43,834 nt of DNA from NCBI GenBank assembly GCA_018064685.1, contig JAGHUS010000029.1, positions 1 through 43,834 on the forward strand, written 5' to 3'. This DNA is from Bacteroidales bacterium (GTDB lineage Bacteria; Bacteroidota; Bacteroidia; Bacteroidales; Bacteroidaceae). Within the stretch, counting starts at the first letter, position 1. Each line of letters starts with the position of its first letter. Shown here one piece after another: positions 1 to 6,995 of the stretch. The notes beneath the pieces are model-generated. The model had not been told where the DNA came from and searched no databases. It was given only the letters and a program-made list of their open reading frames with translations. A program made the translations under genes and the position numbers.

Positions 1-33
1 TGAAGTAGAAATATCAACCAATAAAAACATAAT

Positions 34-49
34 AAAAAACCGGTTTTTT
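34..49. terminator. Palindromic terminator-like sequence
   Basis: AAAAAACCGGTTTTTT is a perfect 16-bp palindrome ending in a T run, and another T-rich stretch follows it. It would suit a bidirectional or factor-independent terminator for a gene to the left of the window. No gene is visible between here and position 485. Confidence 0.4.
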
Positions 50-139
50 GAAAGGTTTTTCTTTGTTGATGTTTGATTTCTCTCACACGAAAGCCACAAG
101 TACCTATAATATATATAATAGGTATAGGAGCCCATAAAG

Positions 140-166
140 CCAGAGGAGGTTCGACTCCTCCTCTGG
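140..166. repeat. 27-bp palindrome, copy 1 (upstream of fimbrillin gene)
   Basis: Perfect inverted repeat with 10-bp arms CCAGAGGAGG and CCTCCTCTGG around the 7-nt loop TTCGACT. An identical copy lies at 3259-3285, just after the fimbrillin gene. The loop and inner stem resemble a tRNA T-arm, but the rest of a tRNA is absent. Confidence 0.85.
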
Positions 167-183
167 TAACAAAGAAAACAAAC

Positions 184-196
184 CGCCCCGGTGGGC
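184..196 (+). repeat. GCCCCGGTGGGC hairpin core, copy 1
   Basis: First of six copies of the short hairpin sequence (CGCCC, loop CGGT, GGGCG in full form) found between here and 5362. The others start at 3307, 3649, 3941, 4609 and 5349. This copy lacks the last G, and the 3941 copy begins with T. Copies stand upstream of start codons: 15 to 42 nt for the small genes, about 290 nt for the first fimbrillin gene. A 5'-UTR element or a cassette boundary are both possible. Confidence 0.75.
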
Positions 197-295
197 AAAG
201 CGAGAAAGAAAACAGTAATATTATAAACGTAGAATGAGGGTCTACATAATGTTTTAAAAATATATATTCACGAAGTAATTCGCGGGTAAAAAAAT

Positions 296-341
296 AATTA
301 ATGTTCAATTAATGTTCAATTAATGGTAATTAATGTTAAAC
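296..341 (+). repeat. Helically phased AATTAATG repeats in fimbrillin leader
   Basis: AATTAATG starts at 296, 307, 318 and 328 (spacing 11, 11, 10), followed by TTAAAC. The same layout, four units then TTAAAC, occurs in the intergenic repeats of the toxin-antitoxin array with the unit AATTCACG or AATTTACG. One-turn spacing would place all units on one face of the helix. The rest of the 485-nt leader is AT-rich, and I could not assign a convincing promoter (no clear TAnnTTTG box). Confidence 0.6.
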
Positions 342-485
342 AAGAAAAAAGCGAAAACAACATATAGTATTAACCTAATGAATTAAAAAACCTGAAACGA
401 AAACAAAATCTATTAAACAATCAAACGAGAAAGAAACAAAAAAAACAATTTATTAAATCATTTATTAACTTAAATTCTTTTAATT

Positions 486-3206
486 ATGAAGAAAGTACTT
501 TTTATGTCCGCTATCGCAGCTGCCGCACTCGCCAGCTGTACAAGCGATGAGTACGTGGGGCAAGTTGGCCAGACTCTTACCGAGTCCATCAACTTTGGCA
601 CTTCAGCGCAGAAGACCACTCGTGCTGGTGGTGAATTTACGCATGGTGCTGCTGCCGAGAAGTTGAACAACAACTTCATCGTGTACGGTTTCAAGACTGC
701 TTCCGATGAGGTTACCTCTGATGGTGATCAGCCAGTATTCCAACTCTACAATGTGAACTACACAGAGGGTACTGCAAACACCACAGAGTCTAACACCGCA
801 GGTTGGGAGTATGTAGGTCTTGCTAATCATGACAATAGTGTCAATCCTCAGACCATCAAATACTGGGATCTCTCTGCTAACAGCTATGTATTCTCAGCTG
901 TTTCTGGTGTAGGTATCACCGCAACCAAGATTCTTGCAGGAAGCGTAGGAACCAATTACGAAAAGGGCTGGAATGTTACTATCCCTGCTGGTGGTGACCT
1001 CTCGTCTCTTTATGCTTCAAATCGTGTTGTTATGACCAAGGATGGTTCTACAACTTCTACAAGTGGTGAGGTTAGTGGTAAGTTCAAGGAGCAAGTCAAC
1101 CTCACCTTCTATAACCTTGCCACCAAGATTCGTTTCGGTATCTACGAGACCATTCCCGGCTACAGTGTTAAGATTGACAAGTTTTACTACAACAGCGATG
1201 AGTCTACCACAAACTTCGGTGTAAATGGTTCATTTAAGACCGTTCCTGCCGCAGGTACAACCTTGACCGTTACCTACTATGATGCCACCGCCGCTTCTGT
1301 CGAGAATCGTCCTAAGGTTGATGCAGGTAGTGTGTCAGCTGCAGGATATGGTGAGTTCGGTACCAACATTCAAGCTACTAATCCCATCGGTACTACAAGC
1401 ATTGCAGCTACTTATGATCAGGCTGGTGGTGAGTACACTTATATCCTTCCTTACACCAATACCAGTGGTATGGATTTGAAGGTTGACTACACTCTGACCT
1501 CTACCGATGGTTCTCTTGAAGATATCCATGTTAAGGGTGCTTCTGCTCATGTTCCTGCCAACTTTACAGATTGGAAAGAGAACTTCGCTTACACCTATCT
1601 CTTCAAGATTAGCGATAACACCAATGGTACTACTGGTACTCCTGGTGTTGATGATCCCGGTCTCTATCCCATCACCTTCGATGCAGTAGTAATTGGCGAA
1701 GAGGACGGCATCCAGGAGACTATTACTTCTGTTGCTGATCCTTCAATCACGACCTATCAGAAGGGTAAGGTCGTAACAGAGAACGATGAATATGTTGCTG
1801 GTGACATCTTCTTCGAGAATAGTGCTCTTAACGTTTCTGGCTATAAGGTTTACGAGGTTAACAACTATGGTGACATTGAGAAGAAGATTACCGAGGAGGT
1901 TGTTGCTAACTGGAAGAATAACTTCTGTGTTCTGACCGAGGTTGCTACCGAGGATGCTTCTACTCTGATTCCTGCAGGTATCCCCTTGTCAGATGGTACT
2001 TATATCTCTAAGACTGCTGATCAGGCTTACAAGTTCACTGCTGTTGCAGGTAAGACTTATGTAATCGCTAGCGGTGATATCAATGTAACCACTACCAAGT
2101 ACAAGGTTGTTAAGATTGCAAACGGTCCTGCAGCTGCTGTTAATTATACTCAGTCAATGACTACTGCAACAATTTCTGCAGCTAATGGAGTTGCAGTTTA
2201 TAAGTTGAAGAGTGACAGTCCTAAGGCCAACTCTGCCGTTCTTGGTGCAGCACCTCTTTTGAAGATCTATGACTCAAGTGACAATGATGTAACTACTAAC
2301 TTCACCATTGCTCCTGGTTCTGCACCCGGCAACTATAAGATTGGTTTGACCGCTGCTGCTATCGCTGCTGGTGCTAACGATACTTACACTGTTAAGTTTA
2401 ACGGCGTTGGCGACCAAACCTTCACTGTTGGTTTGCTCTATGCTCTCACTTCAAGTCCTGTAACTGTCGTTAAGAATGGTTCTACCGACACCTTCATTCT
2501 GACCGATGGCACTAACCCAATTAGCGATGCAGTTATTAAGAACTTGCCTACTGGCGTAACCATTATCGAGACTTCAACTCCAGGAACTTATGAAGTTGCT
2601 GCAACTTCTGCAGCAACGGCAGGTGCTTACACTACCACTACCGTTGCAGGTCAGGCTCTGACTATCAATGTGGATAACTATTGGTTCGCAAGCAATATTA
2701 ACTTCACATTCGACTACACAGGTACTGCTGCAGCCCAGACTCTTGCTCTTCACAAGAATTATGGTGACGCAAATGTTCTTGTAGCTAATATTACAGGCCA
2801 GACTCCTGGCATTGCTACATTAGCTCAGGCTACACCTGGTACTTACACTGTTGTTCCCGTTGCTCCTGGTTCATTCACAGTTAAGTACGAGAATGCTTCT
2901 GCTGTTATCACCGTTAACCAGTACACTCTGACTCCTTCTGCTGCTAGTATTCCTTTGTCAACTGGTTCAACCACTTTGGCTTTGAAGAAGAATAATGGTA
3001 CAGAAACTGTCGAGAACGCTAGCACCGCTAATGTTGAAGTTAAACGTGGTGGTTCTGTTGTTCCTATTGGCGATGGTTTCCAACTTTCTACAAATGGTAA
3101 GGCTTTGAAGTTCTCTAACGTATCAAAGGCCGGTGTTTACACCTTCACATACTCTGTTGGTACAGTAAAAGTTGCTCAGACTACCGTAACTGTTCCTGCT
3201 CCTTAA
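486..3206 (+). CDS. Fimbrillin-like lipoprotein with Ig-like tail
   Basis: This 906-aa protein is probably a structural or accessory subunit of a Bacteroidales fimbria, exported as a lipoprotein. The N-terminus is a lipoprotein signal peptide ending in the lipobox LAS-C with Cys18. TTRAGG near residue 48 resembles the Arg site at which fimbrillins are matured by an Arg-specific protease. The motif NNFIVYGFK and the stretch ending FAYTYLFKIS (about residue 375) match the usual fimbrillin layout. The remaining 500 residues are Thr/Val/Ala-rich repeats of roughly 80 aa with a recurring TPGTY-V pattern, like stacked Ig-type domains, so the protein is about twice the length of an ordinary fimbrillin. 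Codon use is strongly biased to GCT, GTT and AAG, which suggests high expression. Palindromes flank the gene on both sides. The family call is firm; the tail's role is unknown. Confidence 0.85.
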   Translation: MKKVLFMSAIAAAALASCTSDEYVGQVGQTLTESINFGTSAQKTTRAGGEFTHGAAAEKLNNNFIVYGFKTASDEVTSDGDQPVFQLYNVNYTEGTANTTESNTAGWEYVGLANHDNSVNPQTIKYWDLSANSYVFSAVSGVGITATKILAGSVGTNYEKGWNVTIPAGGDLSSLYASNRVVMTKDGSTTSTSGEVSGKFKEQVNLTFYNLATKIRFGIYETIPGYSVKIDKFYYNSDESTTNFGVNGSFKTVPAAGTTLTVTYYDATAASVENRPKVDAGSVSAAGYGEFGTNIQATNPIGTTSIAATYDQAGGEYTYILPYTNTSGMDLKVDYTLTSTDGSLEDIHVKGASAHVPANFTDWKENFAYTYLFKISDNTNGTTGTPGVDDPGLYPITFDAVVIGEEDGIQETITSVADPSITTYQKGKVVTENDEYVAGDIFFENSALNVSGYKVYEVNNYGDIEKKITEEVVANWKNNFCVLTEVATEDASTLIPAGIPLSDGTYISKTADQAYKFTAVAGKTYVIASGDINVTTTKYKVVKIANGPAAAVNYTQSMTTATISAANGVAVYKLKSDSPKANSAVLGAAPLLKIYDSSDNDVTTNFTIAPGSAPGNYKIGLTAAAIAAGANDTYTVKFNGVGDQTFTVGLLYALTSSPVTVVKNGSTDTFILTDGTNPISDAVIKNLPTGVTIIETSTPGTYEVAATSAATAGAYTTTTVAGQALTINVDNYWFASNINFTFDYTGTAAAQTLALHKNYGDANVLVANITGQTPGIATLAQATPGTYTVVPVAPGSFTVKYENASAVITVNQYTLTPSAASIPLSTGSTTLALKKNNGTETVENASTANVEVKRGGSVVPIGDGFQLSTNGKALKFSNVSKAGVYTFTYSVGTVKVAQTTVTVPAP

Positions 3207-3220
3207 TCCCCCTCTCTCTC

Positions 3221-3239
3221 CTCTCCCTTCTCGGGAGAG
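3221..3239 (+). terminator. Hairpin after fimbrillin gene
   Basis: Arms CTCTCCC and GGGAGAG enclose a 5-nt loop, 15 nt after the fimbrillin stop codon. No T run follows, so it may be an mRNA-stabilising 3' hairpin rather than a factor-independent terminator. Confidence 0.4.
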
Positions 3240-3258
3240 CATGAGAGACTCTAATAAT

Positions 3259-3285
3259 CCAGAGGAGGTTCGACTCCTCCTCTGG
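3259..3285. repeat. 27-bp palindrome, copy 2 (downstream of fimbrillin gene)
   Basis: Identical in stem and loop to the palindrome at 140-166. As in the first copy, the GCCCCGGTGGGC hairpin follows within about 20 nt (3307-3320). The two copies therefore bracket the fimbrillin gene as direct repeats of about 60 bp. Confidence 0.85.
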
Positions 3286-3361
3286 ATACACAGAAAAAAC
3301 AAAAATCGCCCCGGTGGGCGGAAAAAACGAAGAATATAAAGAACATTAAATACGAAGAACT

Positions 3362-3532
3362 ATGTTAGGAATGAATTCTAGTCACAGTATTATCTCGGGC
3401 GAAAAAGCCAGAGAGATAAAATCGCAGATGTTGAGACTCATTTCCGGACAGCTTTCAACGGAGGATGTCATACGCAGAGAGAATGCCAAGATTCTAAAAG
3501 ACAGCGTCAAGAACGTCATCGTATGGAACTGA
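3362..3532 (+). CDS. Small protein of unknown function (56 aa)
   Basis: An open frame of 56 codons runs from ATG to TGA. It lies 42 nt after a GCCCCGGTGGGC hairpin and ends 20 nt before the first full copy of the array repeat, exactly where the other units of the array carry a gene. The product begins MLGMNSSHSIISGEKAREIK and contains a charged stretch, LSTEDVIRRENAKILKDS, reminiscent of the helical part of small antitoxins. I do not recognise a family. Position in a toxin-antitoxin array suggests an orphan antitoxin or a remnant, which is inference. Confidence 0.45.
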   Translation: MLGMNSSHSIISGEKAREIKSQMLRLISGQLSTEDVIRRENAKILKDSVKNVIVWN

Positions 3533-3552
3533 GAATAGAACTGGCAAATTCA

Positions 3553-3666
3553 AGGGTCACAGGGACAGGCCCCATCGACCCACACCTATTATGATTTACG
3601 ATAATCCACGTGTAATTCACGACAATTCACGTTAAACAAAACAGCAATCGCCCCGGTGGGCGGAAA
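3553..3666 (+). repeat. Array repeat, copy 1 (about 115 bp)
   Basis: The order of parts is a GGGACAGGCCCC block, CATCGACCCACACC, four phased units (GATTTACG, AATCCACG, AATTCACG, AATTCACG), GTTAAACAAAAC, and the hairpin CGCCCCGGTGGGCG. Near-identical copies start at 3845 and 4511, and a 3' partial copy at 5313. This copy also has outer GGGTC and GACCC arms that could pair. Confidence 0.85.
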
Positions 3667-3677
3667 GGAAAAGAGAT

Positions 3678-3896
3678 ATGGAAAAAGAAAGAACTATGAC
3701 AAATAAAGAATTGAAACTGCCGTTCCAAAATGCACAGGAATTTGTAGTCTGGGCTCGTGAAGCTTTAGCTCGTAAAAAGACTATTACGGACAAAATTCAG
3801 AGCGATTGGGATGAATATAGTAAAAAAAGAAGCAATAAATTAACAGGCTCACAGGGACAGGTCCCATCGACCCACACCTATTATAATTTACGATAA
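3678..3896 (+). CDS. Small unknown protein, C-terminus read into array repeat
   Basis: This 72-codon frame starts 15 nt after hairpin copy 3 and has a plausible purine-rich ribosome binding site (AAAGGAAAAGAG). The first 54 residues (MEKERTMTNKELKLPFQNAQ and following) are charged and helical. The last 18 residues come from translation of the array repeat that begins at 3845. This suggests the original 3' end was lost when the repeat joined it. I do not recognise the family. A truncated antitoxin-like remnant is the simplest reading. Confidence 0.4.
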   Translation: MEKERTMTNKELKLPFQNAQEFVVWAREALARKKTITDKIQSDWDEYSKKRSNKLTGSQGQVPSTHTYYNLR

Positions 3897-3957
3897 TTCA
3901 CGTGTAATTCACGACAATTCACGTTAAACAAAACAACAATTGCCCCGGTGGGCGGAA
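3845..3957 (+). repeat. Array repeat, copy 2
   Basis: Same order of parts as copy 1. Here the first block is a perfect inverted repeat, GGGAC AG GTCCC. The phased units start at 3885 (AATTTACG), 3895, 3906 and 3916 (AATTCACG), giving spacing 10, 11, 10. The hairpin core begins with T instead of C (TGCCCCGGTGGGCG). Confidence 0.85.
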
Positions 3958-3986
3958 AGAATAGGAACGAAAAAAACGATAAAGAT

Positions 3987-4217
3987 ATGGAAGCAACGAT
4001 GACAACTCCAAGCGCAATCCAAATGACATTCGATGTTTCGGATGCTAAGATTGCGAACCATGTGAAAGCTCTGCTTCAGCAAATCAGTGCTGTTTCGAAC
4101 ATACGCATGAAGAAAGTGAAGAGCGAGGTGGAACTTTCGCTTGAAGAAGCACACCAAGGAAAGGTTACAACCTGGAATAGTGTGGATGACTACTTCAAAA
4201 CAATGATGGCGAAATGA
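3987..4217 (+). CDS. RelB/DinJ-type antitoxin
   Basis: This 76-aa protein is probably the antitoxin that binds and neutralises the YafQ-like toxin encoded next and represses its own promoter. The ATG at 3987 is preferred over the in-frame ATG at 3948, because the latter lies inside the hairpin of the array repeat. The N-terminal stretch (PSAIQMTFDVSDAKIANHVK) fits a ribbon-helix-helix type DNA-binding end, and the C-terminus carries the toxin-binding tail. The stop codon overlaps the start of the toxin gene (ATGA), which indicates translational coupling. The family assignment rests mostly on the neighbour, since antitoxins of this type are poorly conserved. Confidence 0.65.
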   Translation: MEATMTTPSAIQMTFDVSDAKIANHVKALLQQISAVSNIRMKKVKSEVELSLEEAHQGKVTTWNSVDDYFKTMMAK

Positions 4218-4507
4218 AGTACACCCTGCAAACTACTAAACGCTTCGATAAGTGCGTTAAGAAGTGCATTGCCAGCGGCTATGACGTCTCAAAGCTACAA
4301 CATGTGATGCAGATGCTGGAAGCAACAGGAACCCTGCCAACGGAATATCGCCCCCACAAGTTGACGAATTTCAAGGGTAACTGTACATGGGAATGTCATA
4401 TAGAAAGTGACTGGTTGTTGATATGGGAACAATACGACACCGAACTGGTGATGGTCATGATCTCAACAGGAACTCACTCTAATCTGTTCGGCAAGAAAAG
4501 ACGTTAA
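4214..4507 (+). CDS. yafQ: YafQ-family mRNA interferase toxin
   Basis: This 97-aa protein of the RelE superfamily is predicted to cut mRNA on the ribosome when its antitoxin is degraded. The E. coli YafQ active-site residues all have visible counterparts: His48 in RPHKL, His62 and Asp66 in CHIESDWLL, His88 and Phe92 in TGTHSNLF. Length is normal for the family. The start overlaps the antitoxin stop by four bases. Array repeat copy 3 begins directly after the stop codon. The toxin looks catalytically intact. Confidence 0.9.
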   Translation: MKYTLQTTKRFDKCVKKCIASGYDVSKLQHVMQMLEATGTLPTEYRPHKLTNFKGNCTWECHIESDWLLIWEQYDTELVMVMISTGTHSNLFGKKRR

Positions 4508-4510
4508 TGC

Positions 4511-4625
4511 AGGCTCACAGGGACAGGCCCCATCGACCCACACCTATTATGATTTACGATAATTCACGTGTAATTCACGGCAATTTGCGTTAAAACATAA
4601 AATCCAATCGCCCCGGTGGGCGGAA
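4511..4625 (+). repeat. Array repeat, copy 3
   Basis: Same order of parts as copies 1 and 2, starting 4 nt after the yafQ stop. The last phased unit is altered (AATTTGCG) and the tail is TTAAAACATAAAATCC before the hairpin at 4609-4622. Hence the higA gene sits in the same position relative to the repeat as the genes at 3678 and 3987. Confidence 0.85.
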
Positions 4626-4643
4626 AAAGAGATAATAAAGAAT

Positions 4644-4967
4644 ATGAATATAACTAATAAGATAACATCTACCGAGTTTTTCCATCCAGGAGAATACCTT
4701 GAAGAAGGATTGGAAGAAAAACAGATGACAGTAGAGGAGTGCGCCAAGCAGACGCAGATTCCCGAGCAAGTGATTCGGGACATCATAGCTGGCGATGCAT
4801 CTGTTACTGCTGACATTGCTCTCGCACTGGAGGACACACTTGGCATGCAAGCCAGCATGTGGATAAAACTCCAGCATGCATACGATGATTACATCTTGAG
4901 CAATAAGCGTACCTCATACATCGACCGATTGGTAAACTTCTCGCGTAGGGCTGCTGCAGTTTTATAG
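4644..4967 (+). CDS. higA: HigA-type XRE antitoxin
   Basis: This 107-aa helix-turn-helix protein matches HigA/VapI antitoxins. The opening motif is HPGEYLEEGLEE, followed by the helix-turn-helix around residues 29-75 (MTVEECAKQTQIPEQVIRDI, then ADIALALEDTLGM) and the family's W-LQ-YD ending. It should repress the operon and neutralise the toxin encoded 3 nt downstream. Classical higBA has the toxin gene first; here the antitoxin comes first. The start lies 21 nt after the hairpin core. Confidence 0.85.
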   Translation: MNITNKITSTEFFHPGEYLEEGLEEKQMTVEECAKQTQIPEQVIRDIIAGDASVTADIALALEDTLGMQASMWIKLQHAYDDYILSNKRTSYIDRLVNFSRRAAAVL

Positions 4968-4970
4968 AGC

Positions 4971-5309
4971 ATGGAAATAACATCGGGAAATAAAGACCTG
5001 AGAGACTTCATCGAAGACGATTCGAAGGCTCTGAAGAAGTTGGGGCAGAAGCGAGCTAAACAGTTCAGAAAGCGAGTGGCGCAGTTACAACTTGCCGATA
5101 ATCTCGAAGAACTGCGTAACGCCATCGGCCACTTCCACGAGCTGGTGGACAACCGCAAAGGTCAGTGGGCATGCGACCTTGACCAGCCCTACCGTCTCAT
5201 CTTCGAGCCAAAAGAGAAGCCGATACCAACAGACCCCAATGGTAAGTACATCTGGATTGAAATCAAGGCAGTGGAACTCGTCGAAGTCGTAAACTACCAC
5301 GGGAAATGA
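4971..5309 (+). CDS. higB: HigB-type (RelE superfamily) toxin
   Basis: This 112-aa protein resembles the plasmid-maintenance killer proteins that pair with HigA-type antitoxins. The core pattern is present: a basic N-terminal helix (KKLGQKRAKQFRKRV), LRNAIGHFHELVDNRKGQWA, DQPYRLIFEP, and a hydrophobic C-terminal strand (AVELVEVVNYH). Such proteins are ribosome-dependent mRNA endonucleases. The ATG follows the higA stop by 3 nt, so the two genes are co-translated. Database entries sometimes mislabel this family as killer suppression protein. Its predicted action is inferred from family resemblance. Confidence 0.8.
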   Translation: MEITSGNKDLRDFIEDDSKALKKLGQKRAKQFRKRVAQLQLADNLEELRNAIGHFHELVDNRKGQWACDLDQPYRLIFEPKEKPIPTDPNGKYIWIEIKAVELVEVVNYHGK

Positions 5310-5312
5310 ATA

Positions 5313-5364
5313 TGATTCACGGCAATCCACGTTAAACAAAACAACAATCGCCCCGGTGGGCGTA
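5313..5364 (+). repeat. Array repeat, copy 4 (3' part only)
   Basis: Only the last two phased units (GATTCACG, AATCCACG), the TTAAACAAAACAAC stretch and the hairpin CGCCCCGGTGGGCG (5349-5362) are present. This copy closes the toxin-antitoxin array. Confidence 0.75.
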
Positions 5365-5400
5365 AGACGATAATACATTATATATAATATATACACACGC

Positions 5401-5472
5401 GTGAAGAAGAATAAGACATACAGACTATACCTGCTGCTCATCGGCACTGGCGCCCAAGTCATAATAAAATAA
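5401..5472 (+). other. Possible 23-codon GTG ORF (hydrophobic)
   Basis: GTG at 5401 opens 23 codons with a Lys-rich start and a short hydrophobic core (YLLLIGTG), like a signal peptide fragment. It lies between the last array repeat and the next fimbrillin gene. It may be the remnant of a gene start, as seen twice elsewhere in the window, or chance. Confidence 0.2.
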
Positions 5473-5514
5473 CGCCCGGCAGTTCCGCCGCCAGCAAAAA
5501 ACAAAAATAGGTGT

Positions 5515-5533
5515 CAGGCAGTTCCCCTGCCTG
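5515..5533. repeat. REP-like palindrome upstream of second fimbrillin gene
   Basis: Arms CAGGCAG and CTGCCTG enclose the loop TTCCC. A weaker relative, GGCAGTTCCGCC, lies about 40 nt upstream near 5479. Both share GGCAGTTCC. They may be related to the palindromes inside the yhcG-like and transposase genes. The gap 5310-5578 holds nothing else I can support. Confidence 0.5.
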
Positions 5534-5578
5534 AAAAAAGCGCCCAACAGCCCCTATTAGAAAAAAGCAAAAAAGCAA

Positions 5579-6877
5579 GTGATAAACAAACTCCACATAC
5601 TACCCTCATGGCTCCTCGCCCTCCTCTGGGCGATGATGCTTGTGGCGTGTGCAGCCGACGACGAGCTGCGCCCCACCGAGCAGCATGCCATAGCCTTCAC
5701 CTCTGTCACCGCAGAGCAAGAGGCCGTGACACGTGGCGGGGCAGGTGGAGCAACCCGTGCCGTCACCAATCTGGGCCGCGACTTCATCGTCTATGGCTAC
5801 AAGAACGTGGGTAGCGGACAGGAGCAGGTGGTCTTCGACGGTTATGCCGTCAAATACAAGGAAGGCTCGGCCAATACCAGCGAGGACAACACCCACGGCT
5901 ACTACTACGTCGGGGGCTCTCAGTCTATCAAGTACTGGGATTACAGCGCTTCCAAGTATCACTTCTTCGGCTACCATGCCATCGATCCCAGCCGTGCCAC
6001 CTACACCCCGGGTGCAGGCGAACTCACCCTCGACGTTCAGATGCGTGTGGGCGATGCTCCCTCGTTCGAGGACGACCTGCTCTACTCCGAGCTCACCGTG
6101 CGCAAGCCCGTCAGCAGCGATGCCGTACGCCTCACCTTCAAGCGTCCCTACGCCAAGGTGCGCATACAGTTCTATACCAACGAACCCATCAACAGCGAAG
6201 AGGATAACGTCTACATCTCCAACATCTCCTTCGGTCCCGACCCCGCAGCCGAATCTCCGCTGGTCAACAAGATCTACAACCGAGGTGATATGGTGATAAG
6301 CTACCCGAAGCCCACCGACGGCTGTCCTGACGACGCCAAGGAGTCTTATGTCCTCGATTACCTCCGCGAACCTCAGGATGCCCTCCTCTTCGACAACGTC
6401 ACACTGACCTCTATGCTCGGCATCTCCAGCAACACCGCCGTCACGGCTCCCATCGACGAAACCAACGGTTTCCGTCTTGGTGGTATGCCAGGTTCGCCGC
6501 TCAAGGCCAAGCGCAAGGCTTCCGCTTCTGCCTCACAGCAGCCCATGGCTAGCGCAGCACCCGATTCGCACTCCCTTGCCGGTTCGTCCTCATCCACGAC
6601 TCGTGCCGGCGAGCAGCCCGGTCGCAACTACTTCTACTACCCGCTGCCCATGGGCGAGAAGAACCCCGCCTTCATCATGACAGCCACTGTTGATGCCGAC
6701 ATCGACCCCACACCACGCGCGGCTGTCGTCCCGGCCAACTTCATGCAGTGGAAGCCCAACTTCTTCTACACCTACATCTTCAAGATAACAGGTGGTGGCA
6801 ACATCGAGTTCTACGACGTGCAGATCGAACCCTGGCACTACGGCGGTTACCAAGATGAAACATGGAGAAACTGGTAA
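5579..6877 (+). CDS. Fimbrillin-like lipoprotein (432 aa)
   Basis: This is a predicted outer-membrane lipoprotein of the fimbrillin group. The frame opens with GTG at 5579; no better in-frame ATG precedes the signal peptide. The lipobox is LVA-C with Cys24. AVTRGGAGGATRAV (about residues 48-61) contains candidate Arg-specific processing sites. NLGRDFIVYGYKN and the C-terminal FFYTYIFKITGG followed by VQIEPW are typical of the family. A Ser/Ala-rich, low-complexity insert occurs near residues 310-345. It is GC-richer than the first fimbrillin gene. The stop is followed, in the +1 frame, by an Asp/Asn-rich extension. It probably forms one transcription unit with the gene at 6996. Confidence 0.85.
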   Translation: MINKLHILPSWLLALLWAMMLVACAADDELRPTEQHAIAFTSVTAEQEAVTRGGAGGATRAVTNLGRDFIVYGYKNVGSGQEQVVFDGYAVKYKEGSANTSEDNTHGYYYVGGSQSIKYWDYSASKYHFFGYHAIDPSRATYTPGAGELTLDVQMRVGDAPSFEDDLLYSELTVRKPVSSDAVRLTFKRPYAKVRIQFYTNEPINSEEDNVYISNISFGPDPAAESPLVNKIYNRGDMVISYPKPTDGCPDDAKESYVLDYLREPQDALLFDNVTLTSMLGISSNTAVTAPIDETNGFRLGGMPGSPLKAKRKASASASQQPMASAAPDSHSLAGSSSSTTRAGEQPGRNYFYYPLPMGEKNPAFIMTATVDADIDPTPRAAVVPANFMQWKPNFFYTYIFKITGGGNIEFYDVQIEPWHYGGYQDETWRNW

Positions 6878-6944
6878 TGGGGACGACAACGATGACGACA
6901 ACGATGACGATAACGATAACGAATCTAACCGTTTAAACGTTTAA
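6855..6944 (+). repeat. GAC/AAC/GAT tandem repeat overlapping gene end
   Basis: A 12-bp unit (GACGACAACGAT) is repeated about two and a half times after the stop of the 5579 gene, followed by CGTTTAA repeats around 6929-6950. In the frame starting at the ATG at 6855 it reads MKHGETGNG and then an Asp/Asn run before a stop at 6942. It may be a former or alternative acidic C-terminus reached by slippage, or a non-coding simple repeat. Confidence 0.4.
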
Positions 6945-6995
6945 CCGTTTAGAGAAAAAAGGAAAAGAGAAAAAAAGGAAAAGAAAAAAGCAACA

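Noticed and set aside
140..166. Possible tRNA 3' end (GGTTCGACTCC resembles a T-arm)
   Set aside because: No anticodon arm, D-arm or acceptor partner is found upstream, there is no CCA, and the same palindrome recurs at 3259 without any tRNA context.
230..480. Bacteroidales promoter for the first fimbrillin gene
   Set aside because: I found no clear TAnnTTTG box with a TTG element at the right distance; AT-rich sequence gives only weak partial matches.
3553..5364. Integron attC array
   Set aside because: The repeat lacks the R'/R'' core sites of attC (no paired RYYYAAC/GTTRRRY layout that I could see) and no tyrosine integrase is in the window. I kept only the description as a repeat-bounded array.
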